A stretch of DNA of 50,502 bases. Source: JAZKAR01 sp040389065. Lineage in GTDB: Bacteria; Pseudomonadota; Gammaproteobacteria; Burkholderiales; Casimicrobiaceae. Positions 24,430-33,861 of this stretch are shown here, in pieces (the first letter of the stretch is position 1; each line of letters starts with the position of its first letter). The position numbers were made by a program, and so were the translations under genes. A model generated the notes under the pieces. That model was given only the letters and a program-made list of their open reading frames with translations, was not told the origin of the DNA and did not search any database. The stretch covers positions 1-50,502 of the forward strand of contig JAZKAR010000034.1 of assembly GCA_040389065.1 (NCBI GenBank). The letters are read 5' to 3'.

Positions 24430-26592
24430 ATGAAACAAATCCTACAAAATCTTAAAAATGGTTCTACCGAAGTTGTAAATGTGCCTTGCCCCCAGCCTTC
24501 ATCGGGTCAGTTATTAATTCGTACCACGCGCTCTTTAGTTTCTGCAGGTACAGAAAGAATGCTTGTCGATTTTGGAAAAGCTAATCCTCTCGAGAAGGCG
24601 CGCCAACAGCCCGACAAAGTAAAAATGGTTTTAAATAAAATTAAAACCGATGGCTTAATGCCTACATTAAATGCTGTGCGTAATAAATTAGCCCAGCCAT
24701 TACCATTAGGTTATTGCAATGTGGGTGAGGTCATTGAGCTTGGTAAAGGTGTTGAAGGCTTTGCAATAGGCGATCGCATTGCTTCAAATGGTAAACATGC
24801 TGAGGTTGTAAGTGTACCTGTTAATTTATGTGTAAAAATTCCTGATACTGTTAGCGATGAAGAGGCCTCGTTTACCGTGCTAGGAGCCATTGCATTACAA
24901 GGCATTCGCTTAATACAACCTACCTTAGGTGAAGCGGTAGTAGTAACAGGCTTGGGGCTTATTGGGCAAATTACTGTGCAGTTGCTGCGAGCGCATGGGT
25001 GCCGTGTAATGGGTATCGATTTTGATCCTGCTAAATTGGCATTAGCCAAGTCGTTTGGCGCTGAAGTTGTTAATTTGAGTGTAGGAGAAGACCCCGTACA
25101 CGCTGCCGAACGGTTTTCGCGTGGGCGCGGAGTAGATGCGGTGATTGTAACTGCAGCTACGAAAAGCAGCGAACCGATGCATCAAGCTGCATTAATGTGC
25201 CGTAAGCGTGGTCGAATTGTCTTGGTAGGAGTAACTGGCTTAGAGTTATCAAGAGATGATTTCTTTAAAAAAGAACTAAGCTTCCAGGTATCATGTTCGT
25301 ATGGGCCAGGCCGCTACGACCCTGATTATGAAGAAAAAGGCCAAGATTACCCTGTAGGGTATGTGCGGTGGACAACGCAACGGAATTTTGAAGCTGTTTT
25401 AGATATGCTGGCGGATGGGCGTCTGAATGTAAAGTCATTAATCTCTCATCGCTTTACCTTAGAGCAAACCGATATTGCCTATTCAATTGTAGGCGGTAGT
25501 GAGCCTTCGCTGGGTATTTTACTTGAGTATCCTAGCCGCCAAGAAAAATCAGATTCCGCCATACGAGATGCGACGTTAAAAATAGTATTGCCTAAAGAAA
25601 ATAATCGCGCCGGGCAAGCATCTGGTGTGGGTTTTGTAGGCTCAGGAAATTATGCCACAGCGGTATTAATACCTGCTTTCAAAGCAGCAGGCGCTCATTT
25701 AATTTCAGTAGCGTCTAGTGCAGGTATTAGCGGGGTTCACGCGGCGCAAAAATATGGTTTTGAAGAAACAACAACCGATACTGCTAAGCTATTTTCAGAT
25801 TATACAATCAATGCTTTAGTCATTACTACACGCCATAATAGCCATGCTCGATTTGTTTTGCAGGCGCTAGAAGCAGGTAAACATATATTTGTAGAAAAAC
25901 CGTTATGCTTAACCTTAGCAGAACTTGCAGATATTGAGGCAGCTTATACTAAGTTAACCGAGCAAAACAAGGCACCTGTTTTAATGGTTGGTTTTAATCG
26001 TCGCTTTTCTCCTCACATACAAAAAATGAAGCAACTGTTAGAAGGGGTGAAAGGGCCAAAATCTTTTATCATGACGGTAAATGCTGGGGCTATTCCCACA
26101 GAACATTGGACGCAAGATAAAGAGATAGGCGGTGGGCGTATTGTGGGCGAAGCATGTCACTTTATTGACTTAATGCGGTTTTTGGCAAGCAGTGAAATCG
26201 TTTCCCATTCTCGAGCGTCGATGCATTCAACAACAGCTGATACAGTAAGTATTGAATGTAGATTTGCAGATGGTTCAATAGGAACTATTCATTATTTTGC
26301 AAATGGTTCTAAAGCCTTTCCTAAAGAACGTATAGAAGTTTTCGCTTCAGGGCGCGTCTTGCAATTAGATAATTTCCGAAAGCTTGAAGGTTTTGGCTGG
26401 GGTGCCTTTAGCAAAATGAATTTATGGCGACAAGATAAAGGGCAAAATGCGTGTGCAGCAGCCTTTCTTCATGCTATTAAAACAGGAGGGAAAGCACCTA
26501 TTTCTCCTACAGAAATTTTTGAAGTAGCGCGTGTAAGTATTCAGCTTTCAGAAGAGGCTGCAGTAACTAATCAGCCAATTAAATGTTCATAA
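24430..26592 (+). CDS. Bi-domain oxidoreductase: zinc-type alcohol dehydrogenase + Gfo/Idh/MocA
   Basis: A 720-residue fusion. Residues about 1-365 look like a medium-chain dehydrogenase (LGYCNVGEVIELG, FAIGDRIASNGKHAE, NAD loop VVTGLGLIGQITVQLLRAHG) but without the usual catalytic-zinc Cys/His set being obvious. Residues about 395-720 are a Gfo/Idh/MocA oxidoreductase with GVGFVGSGNYA for NAD and the EKPLCL motif holding the catalytic Lys (VEKPLCLT), then GGGRIVGEACHFIDLMRFL. Such fusions recur beside heparinase II/III-like genes in exopolysaccharide clusters, as here. The reaction is unknown; oxidation or epimerisation of a nucleotide sugar or glycan sugar is likely. Its end overlaps the next gene by ten bases. 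Confidence 0.85.
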   Translation: MKQILQNLKNGSTEVVNVPCPQPSSGQLLIRTTRSLVSAGTERMLVDFGKANPLEKARQQPDKVKMVLNKIKTDGLMPTLNAVRNKLAQPLPLGYCNVGEVIELGKGVEGFAIGDRIASNGKHAEVVSVPVNLCVKIPDTVSDEEASFTVLGAIALQGIRLIQPTLGEAVVVTGLGLIGQITVQLLRAHGCRVMGIDFDPAKLALAKSFGAEVVNLSVGEDPVHAAERFSRGRGVDAVIVTAATKSSEPMHQAALMCRKRGRIVLVGVTGLELSRDDFFKKELSFQVSCSYGPGRYDPDYEEKGQDYPVGYVRWTTQRNFEAVLDMLADGRLNVKSLISHRFTLEQTDIAYSIVGGSEPSLGILLEYPSRQEKSDSAIRDATLKIVLPKENNRAGQASGVGFVGSGNYATAVLIPAFKAAGAHLISVASSAGISGVHAAQKYGFEETTTDTAKLFSDYTINALVITTRHNSHARFVLQALEAGKHIFVEKPLCLTLAELADIEAAYTKLTEQNKAPVLMVGFNRRFSPHIQKMKQLLEGVKGPKSFIMTVNAGAIPTEHWTQDKEIGGGRIVGEACHFIDLMRFLASSEIVSHSRASMHSTTADTVSIECRFADGSIGTIHYFANGSKAFPKERIEVFASGRVLQLDNFRKLEGFGWGAFSKMNLWRQDKGQNACAAAFLHAIKTGGKAPISPTEIFEVARVSIQLSEEAAVTNQPIKCS

Positions 26593-28247
26593 AGCTATCG
26601 CGATATTTTCATACTCTGCGCTATTTGCGCCCTATTCAAATTTATGGGCGGCTATGGCAACGTGTATATAAGCCTTCAGTGAATGAGCGGCCTGCTCCTC
26701 GAGTCAGGGAGTGCAGTCATAGTGTTACATCATGGCTTGAGCGTTCTCGCTCGATGCTTGACGAGCAAACCTTTTGTTTTTTGAACATGAAGCATAAAGT
26801 ATCAAGCGCTAACGATTGGGATAACGCAGCCCATTTAAAATTATGGCGCTATAACCTGCACTATTTTGATGATTTTAATGCAAATGGAGCTGATGCTCGC
26901 ATTCAATGGCATCAAGCGTTGATAGCGCGTTGGATCACAGAAAACCCGGCTGGTAAAGGTACTGCGTGGGAGCCTTACCCAACCTCATTACGAATCGTAA
27001 ATTGGATTAAATGGGCTTTTAGAAATAATGCTGAAGGCAGGCAGGGTTTAGCATCCGAGGCATGCAATAGCTTAGCCATTCAAGCCCGTTGGTTAACGAA
27101 ACGGCTTGAAGTGCATTTACTAGGAAATCATTTATGGGCAAATGCGAAAGCGCTTGTGTTCGCAGGTATTTTTTTTGAGGGGCCAGAAGCAGAGCATTGG
27201 TTAGAGCAAGGATGCTCAATTTTAAATGAAGAAATAGTAGAGCAAATATTAGAAGACGGCGGGCATTTTGAGCGCAGCCCTATGTATCAAGGTACATTAT
27301 TGGAAGATATTTTAGATGTTATTCATTTAATAAAATTGTTTCCCGAGGCTTTTAATCAATTGTTAACAATAGAGTATTTGCAAGGCATAGCGTTACGTAT
27401 GCTTGAATGGCTCAGGCTAATGTCGCACCCTGATGGAAAAATTTCATTTTTTAATGATGCGGCATTTGAAATAGCACCGATCTATGAGCAACTTAAAGAC
27501 TATGCCAAACGCTTAACGATACAAGTAAAAGAATCTAGTCAGCAAGGGGTAAGGGTGCTTGCTGATTCAGGATACATTCGGTTAGAAAATGGCCATGCGG
27601 TGGTAATAAGCGATGTCGGTCCGGTAGGGCCTGATTATTTGCCGGGGCATGCCCATGCAGATACCTTATCGTTTGAGTTCTCGTTGGGCGAGCAGCGAGT
27701 GTTTGTAAATTCAGGAACCTCCGAATATGTTACTGGCGCTGAACGCTTAAGGCAGCGTAGTACAAGTGCCCATAATACCGTAGAAGTTGATAAACAAAAT
27801 TCAAGTGACGTATGGGGTGCTTTCCGGGTAGCGCGTCGTGCAAGACCCACATTATTGCGTGCTGAAGAGCAGGATAAAGAACTATATGTGTTAGGCTTGC
27901 ATGATGGTTACCAACGCTTGCCAGGGAGAGTAACGCATACCAGGCAATGGCAGCTTTCAGAAGGTTGTTTAGTGGTAACCGATAGTTTACAAGGAAAATG
28001 GAAAAGCGCTGTCGCACGTTTTTATCTCCATCCTGCTATTAACGTTAAATGTATGGAAAGTAAAGAGGGCGGCAAGGGAACCCTATATTTAAATGAGGGG
28101 CGCGAAATACATTTTGAGGCCGAGAGGGGTGAGGTGCGAATAATAGAGTCAACCTGGCACCCTGAGTTTGGTCGTTCAGTGGAGGCACAGTGCATAGAGA
28201 TTAGAATGCACGATCCACAGTTGGTAACGAAATTTTTCTGGGAATGA
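26583..28247 (+). CDS. Heparinase II/III-like family protein
   Basis: A 554-residue protein of the alginate lyase/heparinase II/III-like class: an alpha-toroid part (about 60-320) with LWRYNLHYFDDFNA, GTAWEPYPTSLRIVNWIKW, HLLGNHLWANAKAL and EDGGHFERSPMYQGTLLED, then a beta-sandwich with PGHAHADTLSFEFS, FVNSGTSEY and RSTSAHNTVEVD. The SPMYQ Tyr and the GHAHADTLSF His match the usual catalytic region. No signal peptide is seen, in contrast to secreted lyases, so it may act in the cytoplasm; members next to bi-domain oxidoreductases in EPS clusters share this. It may be a lyase or epimerase acting on uronic-acid-containing glycan. It overlaps its upstream neighbour by ten bases. Confidence 0.85.
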   Translation: MFIKLSRYFHTLRYLRPIQIYGRLWQRVYKPSVNERPAPRVRECSHSVTSWLERSRSMLDEQTFCFLNMKHKVSSANDWDNAAHLKLWRYNLHYFDDFNANGADARIQWHQALIARWITENPAGKGTAWEPYPTSLRIVNWIKWAFRNNAEGRQGLASEACNSLAIQARWLTKRLEVHLLGNHLWANAKALVFAGIFFEGPEAEHWLEQGCSILNEEIVEQILEDGGHFERSPMYQGTLLEDILDVIHLIKLFPEAFNQLLTIEYLQGIALRMLEWLRLMSHPDGKISFFNDAAFEIAPIYEQLKDYAKRLTIQVKESSQQGVRVLADSGYIRLENGHAVVISDVGPVGPDYLPGHAHADTLSFEFSLGEQRVFVNSGTSEYVTGAERLRQRSTSAHNTVEVDKQNSSDVWGAFRVARRARPTLLRAEEQDKELYVLGLHDGYQRLPGRVTHTRQWQLSEGCLVVTDSLQGKWKSAVARFYLHPAINVKCMESKEGGKGTLYLNEGREIHFEAERGEVRIIESTWHPEFGRSVEAQCIEIRMHDPQLVTKFFWE

Positions 28248-28248
28248 T

Positions 28249-29448
28249 ATGCGTATCTTAGTCCTAAGTTTTTATTACCAACCTGATTTATGTGCGGGGT
28301 CTTTTCGTGCCACCGCCTTAGTGAAAGCACTTCAAGAAAAACTGCCTGCTGGAGCACAGCTTGATGTACTAACAACGCTCCCTAATCGGTACAGTACCTT
28401 TAGCCAGGCAGCACCAGAATCAGAAATTGTAAATGGGGTACATATTCATCGCGTTAAATTACCCGAGCATAAAAGTGGAATGGTAGATCAATCAAAAGCT
28501 TTTTGGCATTTTGCGCGCAGTGTTTTAAAGCTTACGAAAGATGTTAAATATGATCTGGTTGTGGGTACCTCTTCGCGATTAATGACAGCCTCATTATCTG
28601 CTTATATTGCACACCAACATAATGCTAAATTATATTTAGATATTCGCGATCTTTTTGTTGATACCGTGAAAGATGTTTTATCACGTAAAATTACTTATTT
28701 TGCGAAACCATTATTTTCACTTGTTGAATATTGCACATTTAATCAAGCAAATAAAATTAATTTAGTATCGCAAGGGTTTAAACCTTATTTTGATCATCGT
28801 TACCCCTCTAAACGATGCTCATTTTTTACAAATGGAATTGATGAGGAATTCATCGGAGAATCATTAGATCTAAATTTAAATCCAGAGTTAAATTTAGATC
28901 TGCAACCTGTCAATAAACAGCCTATATCTATTCTCTATGCTGGTAATATAGGCGAAGGGCAGGGATTACACATGATTATTCCGCTACTGGCGCAACAGAT
29001 GGGGTCAAGTGTTCATTTTAAGCTTATTGGAGATGGGGGGCGAAAAGTTGTTTTAGATAAAGCGCTTCTAGAAAAAGGATTAAATAATGTGGAAGTATTT
29101 AAGCCTGTTAACCGCGAACAATTAATACAAGCATATCAACATGCAGATGTTTTATTTTTGCATTTAAATGATTATGAAGCGTTTAAAAAAGTGTTACCTT
29201 CAAAAATATTTGAATATGCAGCGATGGGTAAGCCCATTTGGGCGGGTGTTGCAGGTTATGCAGCAGAGTTTATACGAGCTGAAGTTACAAATGCTGCTGT
29301 GTTTAGTCCTTGCGATATAAATGAAGCAAAAAAAAGTTTTTCAACATTAGTGCTGGAAAAAACTCAGCGAAATGAGTTTATAGCAAAGTTTGCAAGAATT
29401 AATATCATGAAAAAGATGGCTGATGATATTCTTTCATTGGTAAGATAG
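28249..29448 (+). CDS. Glycosyltransferase family 4 protein (WbuB-like)
   Basis: A 399-residue GT-B glycosyltransferase. Landmarks: MRILVLSFYYQPDLCAGSFR at the N-terminus (usual for WbuB/WcaI-like enzymes), YDLVVGTSSRLMTA, LYLDIRDLF, FFTNGIDEEFI, ILYAGNIGEGQGLHMIIPL, LIGDGG and the donor-site segment VLPSKIFEYAAMGKPIWAGV, whose FEYAAMGKP matches the FEYMA-GKP motif of the GT4 group. It starts one base after the heparinase stop and is last in that three-gene group. A deoxy-amino sugar such as FucNAc or QuiNAc is the usual substrate of the nearest-looking enzymes, but specificity is inferred only. A short AT-rich hairpin with a T-run around 29,590-29,615 may end the operon weakly. Confidence 0.83.
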   Translation: MRILVLSFYYQPDLCAGSFRATALVKALQEKLPAGAQLDVLTTLPNRYSTFSQAAPESEIVNGVHIHRVKLPEHKSGMVDQSKAFWHFARSVLKLTKDVKYDLVVGTSSRLMTASLSAYIAHQHNAKLYLDIRDLFVDTVKDVLSRKITYFAKPLFSLVEYCTFNQANKINLVSQGFKPYFDHRYPSKRCSFFTNGIDEEFIGESLDLNLNPELNLDLQPVNKQPISILYAGNIGEGQGLHMIIPLLAQQMGSSVHFKLIGDGGRKVVLDKALLEKGLNNVEVFKPVNREQLIQAYQHADVLFLHLNDYEAFKKVLPSKIFEYAAMGKPIWAGVAGYAAEFIRAEVTNAAVFSPCDINEAKKSFSTLVLEKTQRNEFIAKFARINIMKKMADDILSLVR

Positions 29449-29604
29449 CAAAGGTAATTAAATAATAATCTCAACGATTCTTTAGCTGGTAGATGGAGCT
29501 TATTCTTTAGTATCTTTATTTTTACCCGTTAACAGACAACGTGTGCAAGTGTTTTAATATTAAGCATACATTTATATAGTGAATACAAAAAGCATCAAGA
29601 GTGC

Positions 29605-29633
29605 TTGTTTTTAAAGTTTTTATGCAGTATTAA
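29605..29633 (+). promoter_or_regulatory. Putative sigma-70-type promoter of the yjb-like operon
   Basis: TTGTTT (29,605-29,610), a 17-base spacer, then TATTAA (29,628-29,633), about 35 bases before the start of the Gly/Ala-rich gene. The spacing is ideal and both hexamers match four or more consensus positions. The region is AT-rich, so a chance match is possible. The GAGGAG ribosome site at 29,657-29,662 is strong. Confidence 0.45.
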
Positions 29634-29668
29634 TGTTACTCATCATATTTTAGTCTGAGGAGACTGCT

Positions 29669-30043
29669 ATGAAAAAGATAATTTCTCTGTTGACTCTGGC
29701 CTCACTTTTATTGAGTCCACTCGCCTCTTTTGCACAAACTGAGACAACGGGTAGTACAACTACCGGTGCTTCTGGTACTGGAGCTGGTACTGGAAGTACC
29801 GGCGCAGCAGGTGGAGCAAGTGGCGCAGGAGCAGCTGGTGGTGCTGGAACAGGTGCAGCAGCAGCTGGTGGCGCAGCAGGTGCTGCAGGAGCGGGTGCTG
29901 CTGGCGTAGCAGGTATTGCAGGCCTAAGCGTAGGAACATTAGCTGCTATTGGTGCCGGTGTCGTTGCTGTAGGTGCGGTAGCTGCAGCCTCATCATCATC
30001 AGATTCTTCAAGCAATACAACTACTGCTACCAGTACAAACTAA
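29669..30043 (+). CDS. YjbE-like small secreted Gly/Ala-rich protein
   Basis: A 124-residue protein with a clear signal peptide (KK, hydrophobic core, ASFA|Q cleavage after about residue 22). The mature part is low-complexity Gly/Ala/Thr (about 23-75), then a hydrophobic Ala/Gly/Val stretch (about 76-105), then a Ser/Thr-rich tail. This layout, a short exported low-complexity protein ahead of a lipoprotein and a GfcC/YjbH gene, matches E. coli YjbE at the head of yjbEFGH. I rely on layout and position because low-complexity sequence is a poor guide. Function is unknown even in the family; a role in exopolysaccharide production is reported. GAGGAG gives strong translation, and the terminator after it suggests higher expression than its neighbours. 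Confidence 0.7.
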   Translation: MKKIISLLTLASLLLSPLASFAQTETTGSTTTGASGTGAGTGSTGAAGGASGAGAAGGAGTGAAAAGGAAGAAGAGAAGVAGIAGLSVGTLAAIGAGVVAVGAVAAASSSSDSSSNTTTATSTN

Positions 30044-30060
30044 ACGTTTTATTGATGGAA

Positions 30061-30086
30061 AAAGGCTCTATCACAGAGCCTTTTTT
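30061..30086 (+). terminator. Rho-independent terminator after the YjbE-like gene
   Basis: GGCTCT (30,064-30,069), loop ATCAC, AGAGCC (30,075-30,080), then six T (30,081-30,086), with flanking A-runs that lengthen the stem. This is a clean intrinsic terminator inside an apparent operon, so it may act as a partial stop that sets YjbE well above YjbF and the YjbGH fusion. Confidence 0.85.
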
Positions 30087-30108
30087 ATTGAATTATTTTT
30101 AAGGCGCT

Positions 30109-30876
30109 ATGCGCTTTTCAAAATATAGTGCTTATTGCAAATTTATATGGAAATCTATGCTATCTAAATTAAATAGGTGCTTAGTTTTTATCGCAGGAAT
30201 TGCGCTAACAACAGGTTGCTCAACAGTATGGCAATCTACGTATGAAACTTCAGTTGCAGCATTTAAAAATCCTGAAAAGCTGTTGACTGAAGCTAAGCTC
30301 GATTCACATTATCGCTATTTGAGATTTGAGGTGAATCAACATCCAGTATTATTAATACTAGGGTTTGTTGATGTTCATCCTGAAGGGCCTGTTGAAGTTT
30401 GGTACGGGGGAGACCCTGTGATGGTTAAATTACAAAACGGTCGGTATGTGGCAAGCAAAGGGCTTCAAACCAATTGGCAAGATGTGCATATTGATCAGGT
30501 ACCGGACTTTGCCAGCTTGAATCAGCCTCAACGTTACTTAAGAACACGCCAGCAAGCACCGGGCGCAGAGTTTGGTATTCGTGAAACCGTTGTTATAACG
30601 CCGCTTAATCAAGCTCCTGATATTGCTCCTAAATTGTTAAAAGAACCTAATATTCGTTTAGTTGCTTCCGGAGATAATGTAGATGTTGCACCTATTCGCT
30701 GGTTTTCCGAGGTAGTTGTGTCAGCATCTACTGCTACTATGTCGAAAGCAAAGCTACCTGCTTTTTATGCAGTGGAAATGGCTTCAAAACCTAAAATAAT
30801 TTTTGGATATCAGTGTTTAAAAGCTGATTATTGTATTTCGTGGCAAGCATGGCCTGCTACGGCTGCTGCTAAATAA
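30109..30876 (+). CDS. YjbF/GfcB-like lipoprotein
   Basis: A protein of the YjbF/GfcB family. The likely mature lipoprotein begins at the lipobox LTTGC (Cys about residue 37 of the long form). Two starts are possible: ATG 30,109 (AAGG close upstream) or ATG 30,157, which gives a tidy 21-residue lipoprotein signal MLSKLNRCLVFIAGIALTTGC. I keep the longer frame but consider 30,157 equally or more likely. The body has the family-like RYLRFEVNQHPVLLILGF, VEVWYGGDPVMVKLQNGRYV and a C-terminal CLKADYCISWQAW. It is expected in the periplasm or outer-membrane inner leaflet. It follows the YjbE-like gene and precedes the YjbG-YjbH fusion by eight bases, the gene order of E. coli yjbEFGH. Confidence 0.82.
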   Translation: MRFSKYSAYCKFIWKSMLSKLNRCLVFIAGIALTTGCSTVWQSTYETSVAAFKNPEKLLTEAKLDSHYRYLRFEVNQHPVLLILGFVDVHPEGPVEVWYGGDPVMVKLQNGRYVASKGLQTNWQDVHIDQVPDFASLNQPQRYLRTRQQAPGAEFGIRETVVITPLNQAPDIAPKLLKEPNIRLVASGDNVDVAPIRWFSEVVVSASTATMSKAKLPAFYAVEMASKPKIIFGYQCLKADYCISWQAWPATAAAK

Positions 30877-30884
30877 GGGTTAGC

Positions 30885-33839
30885 ATGACTAATTTTTTGA
30901 GAGTGTCTACATTTTCATTGGGCTGTGCTTTGCTAATGAGTCAAGCAGCCAATGCACAAACGCCCCCTTTATCATCAGAAGAAAGTAGCGTTAGCCTTAA
31001 GCGTTTAAGTGACACATTGTTAGAAGAAATAAGTGCCCGGCAACTGCGTAAAGAAACTGATATTTTTTTTCTAGGCATTATTTGGAATTCTCCCGCTGAA
31101 ATTCCATTCCAAACAAAGCAAAAGGCACATTTACTACAACAGCTAGAGGCGTTAAGCGATAACGGTAAGGTTGAGCAAATTCAGGCCTTACAACGCTTGG
31201 TCAAAGCTCTACCTATTACAGGAAGGGTGGTATTGCCTGAACAAGACCCTCGCTGGTTGCAAGCTAATCCCAAGCTTGATCCTGTTCTTACGCCTAACGA
31301 TAAAATAATTGTATCAGATACGCCAACGACCGTTTCAGTGTTGCAGGATGATGGATCAATCTGTACCTTGCCTCATGCGCATGGGGTAGAAGCAGAGTAC
31401 TATGTAAAACAGTGCTTACAACATGCAGGAAAAGGTAAAACTGCTGACTGGGCTTGGGTTGTTCAAGCCAATGGTGAAGTACGCCAAGTAGGTATTGCTT
31501 TATGGAATCGTTCTAAGCAAGACCAACTTTCTCCCGGTGCTTGGATTTGGGCACCTACTCGTCAACTTAATTTTCCTTCAGAGGTTTCAGAAGAGCTAGC
31601 CAATTTTATTGCTACTCAAGGCCCTTCAGGTAACCTTGCAACTGAAAAGCACTTTAATGCAAGTTCAGCATCCTCTAAACAGTTACCTTCCAATGCTGAC
31701 GCGTTGGCAGAAAGCCGAAAACAGCAAGGGCGAGATTTACAGCCGACCGCAGGCGATTGGGGAACAATTGGATTACTACAAACGCCGACCGCACGTATGG
31801 AGGAAGCTGGGCACTTATCATATACCTATTCAAATACTTATCCTTATACTCGAAATAACATTTTTCTTCAGCCTCTTGATTGGCTGGAGTTTGGTTTCCG
31901 CTATACAAATATTAGTAACCGATCTTATGGCCCTCAAAGCTATAAAGATAAAAGTATTGACGCAAAATTTCGTATCCTCAAAGAATCTGCATACTTACCT
32001 GAATTAGCGCTAGGTTTTAGAGATGTAGCAGGCACAGGCTATTTTTCAGGTGAGTATATTGTTGCTAACAAACGCATGGGAAATTTTGATTTGAGCTTAG
32101 GGTTAGGCTGGGGTTACTTAGGTAAAGCAGATACTATAAAAAACCCCTTGAGTTTATTTTCTTCTAGATTTAATACCCGTAGCAATAACTATGGTCAAGG
32201 CGGAAAGTTAAGTACAGATTCCTATTTTCATGGGTCTACTGCATTTTTTGGCGGTATTCAATATCAAACACCATGGGATTCTTTACTTTTAAAGTTAGAG
32301 CTTGATGGCAATGACTACCAAAAAGAGCCTTCTGCAAATAATCAAAAACGTTCTTCACCATTAAATATCGGGGCTGTTTACCGCTTTTCACCCAACATTG
32401 ATATTAGCTTAGGGCTTGAGCGAGGGAATAAAGCGTTACTAGGTGTTAGCTTGCATGCTCAAATGGATAAGCATTTTATTCCTAAAGTAAGCATGCCAAA
32501 GCCAGTTCCTGTTGCAATAAAACCAATCGGAAGCTCTGAGTTTAAGGATGCAACATCACAAGTAAGCGCTCTAGCTACTACAAATATTACAACTGCTGCT
32601 ACTGCTCAACCCTCTTACCGTAATACGATTGACGATATAGAAAGCCAAACTAACTGGCGTATTCGCGAAATTCGTCACCAAAACACGACATGGCTAATTA
32701 TCGTTACCAAAGATGGCGGCTATTATCATGAGCGCTTAGATCGTATGATAGGCGTGCTTCACCGCGATGCCCCTACAGATATTACTCACTTTCGTATTCG
32801 TTACGAAAGTTACGGTGTCGTAACAGCAGAGCATGCGGTTGATCGTAAAGAATGGATGCAACAGCAAACAAGGCTAATGCGACCCTCTGAAGAGAAAAAG
32901 GCCATTACATTAGAGTCTGAAGCCTCTAGCAATTCCGATAGTATCGCTCAAGAATCATCAACAACTCCCTCCTCTCAAGTGATTGCTAGCAAGCCTACAA
33001 AAAGATTCGATGGCGGATTAGGAATAAGTTATTCCCACACGTTAGGCGGCCCTGATGGATTCTTGCTCTATAATATAGCCGCCGAGGCTACCGCTAAGGT
33101 TAATTTATGGAAAGGAGCTTTTGTTTCAGGGGTAGTCGATGCTCGCCTGATTGATAATTACGATAAATTCCGAACAACTGGCACAAGTAATCTGCCCAGA
33201 GTACGTACCTACTTGCGTGAATACTTAACAACATCACGCTATACGATGCCTCGTCTTCAGGCCACTCAGCTAGTAAAATTAAGCGATAGCCAATTTGTAA
33301 GTGCCTACGGAGGGTATCTTGAAACCATGTTTGCTGGGGTAGGGGGTGAGTATTTATGGCGCCCTAACAATAGCCGTTTAGCCATTGGTATTGATGCAAA
33401 TAAGGTTCAGCAACGAGCATTTGAGCAAAACTTTGATCTACGAGATTACAAAACGACCACTGGGCACGTAACCGCGTATTGGGATACCGGCTGGCAAGAT
33501 ATTTTGGCAACCGTTAGCGCAGGTAAGTATCTGGCGGGTGATAAGGGTGTAACGGTAGATATTCGCAAAACGTTCAAAAATGGAGTAACGATGGGAGTAT
33601 TTGCGACTAAAACAAATGCTTCTGCTCAGCAATTTGGCGAGGGCTCCTTTAATAAAGGTATTTACCTAACGTTCCCCTTTGATTTGCTATTAACGAGTTA
33701 TTCAGACACAAAAGGAACTATTTTATGGACACCCCTAACACGTGATGGCGGTGCTAAGCTGAATCGTTCAGTGAATCTGTATGATTACACCCGAGTCAAA
33801 GATCCGAATGCCTTAGAATTTAAAGCTGGAAATAATTGA
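30885..33839 (+). CDS. GfcC(YjbG)-YjbH fusion protein, exopolysaccharide outer-membrane component
   Basis: A 984-residue exported protein: signal peptide 1-24 (ANA|Q). Residues about 40-245 match the YjbG/GfcC capsule-biosynthesis domain, with LPITGRVVLPEQDPRWLQ, NDKIIVSDTPTTVSVL and LSPGAWIWAP. After a Ser/Gly/Gln-rich linker (about 245-288), residues about 290-980 match the YjbH/DUF940 family: GDWGTIGLLQTPTARMEEAG, WLEFGFRYTNISNRSYG, then many beta-strand-like segments and a C-terminal PLTRDGGAKLNRS. In E. coli these are two genes, yjbG and yjbH, so this is a fusion with close to their combined length. YjbH is predicted to form a large outer-membrane beta-barrel. AAGGGT lies just upstream. 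A Ser-rich low-complexity stretch at about 680-705 is another linker. Confidence 0.83.
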   Translation: MTNFLRVSTFSLGCALLMSQAANAQTPPLSSEESSVSLKRLSDTLLEEISARQLRKETDIFFLGIIWNSPAEIPFQTKQKAHLLQQLEALSDNGKVEQIQALQRLVKALPITGRVVLPEQDPRWLQANPKLDPVLTPNDKIIVSDTPTTVSVLQDDGSICTLPHAHGVEAEYYVKQCLQHAGKGKTADWAWVVQANGEVRQVGIALWNRSKQDQLSPGAWIWAPTRQLNFPSEVSEELANFIATQGPSGNLATEKHFNASSASSKQLPSNADALAESRKQQGRDLQPTAGDWGTIGLLQTPTARMEEAGHLSYTYSNTYPYTRNNIFLQPLDWLEFGFRYTNISNRSYGPQSYKDKSIDAKFRILKESAYLPELALGFRDVAGTGYFSGEYIVANKRMGNFDLSLGLGWGYLGKADTIKNPLSLFSSRFNTRSNNYGQGGKLSTDSYFHGSTAFFGGIQYQTPWDSLLLKLELDGNDYQKEPSANNQKRSSPLNIGAVYRFSPNIDISLGLERGNKALLGVSLHAQMDKHFIPKVSMPKPVPVAIKPIGSSEFKDATSQVSALATTNITTAATAQPSYRNTIDDIESQTNWRIREIRHQNTTWLIIVTKDGGYYHERLDRMIGVLHRDAPTDITHFRIRYESYGVVTAEHAVDRKEWMQQQTRLMRPSEEKKAITLESEASSNSDSIAQESSTTPSSQVIASKPTKRFDGGLGISYSHTLGGPDGFLLYNIAAEATAKVNLWKGAFVSGVVDARLIDNYDKFRTTGTSNLPRVRTYLREYLTTSRYTMPRLQATQLVKLSDSQFVSAYGGYLETMFAGVGGEYLWRPNNSRLAIGIDANKVQQRAFEQNFDLRDYKTTTGHVTAYWDTGWQDILATVSAGKYLAGDKGVTVDIRKTFKNGVTMGVFATKTNASAQQFGEGSFNKGIYLTFPFDLLLTSYSDTKGTILWTPLTRDGGAKLNRSVNLYDYTRVKDPNALEFKAGNN

Positions 33840-33861
33840 TAAGCTTAAAAGGTTATATGTC

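Noticed and set aside
29650..30015. Minus-strand Ala/Pro-rich frame (121 aa)
   Set aside because: Mirror of the Gly/Ala-rich YjbE-like gene; the repeats GCN/GGN on one strand give Ala/Pro on the other.
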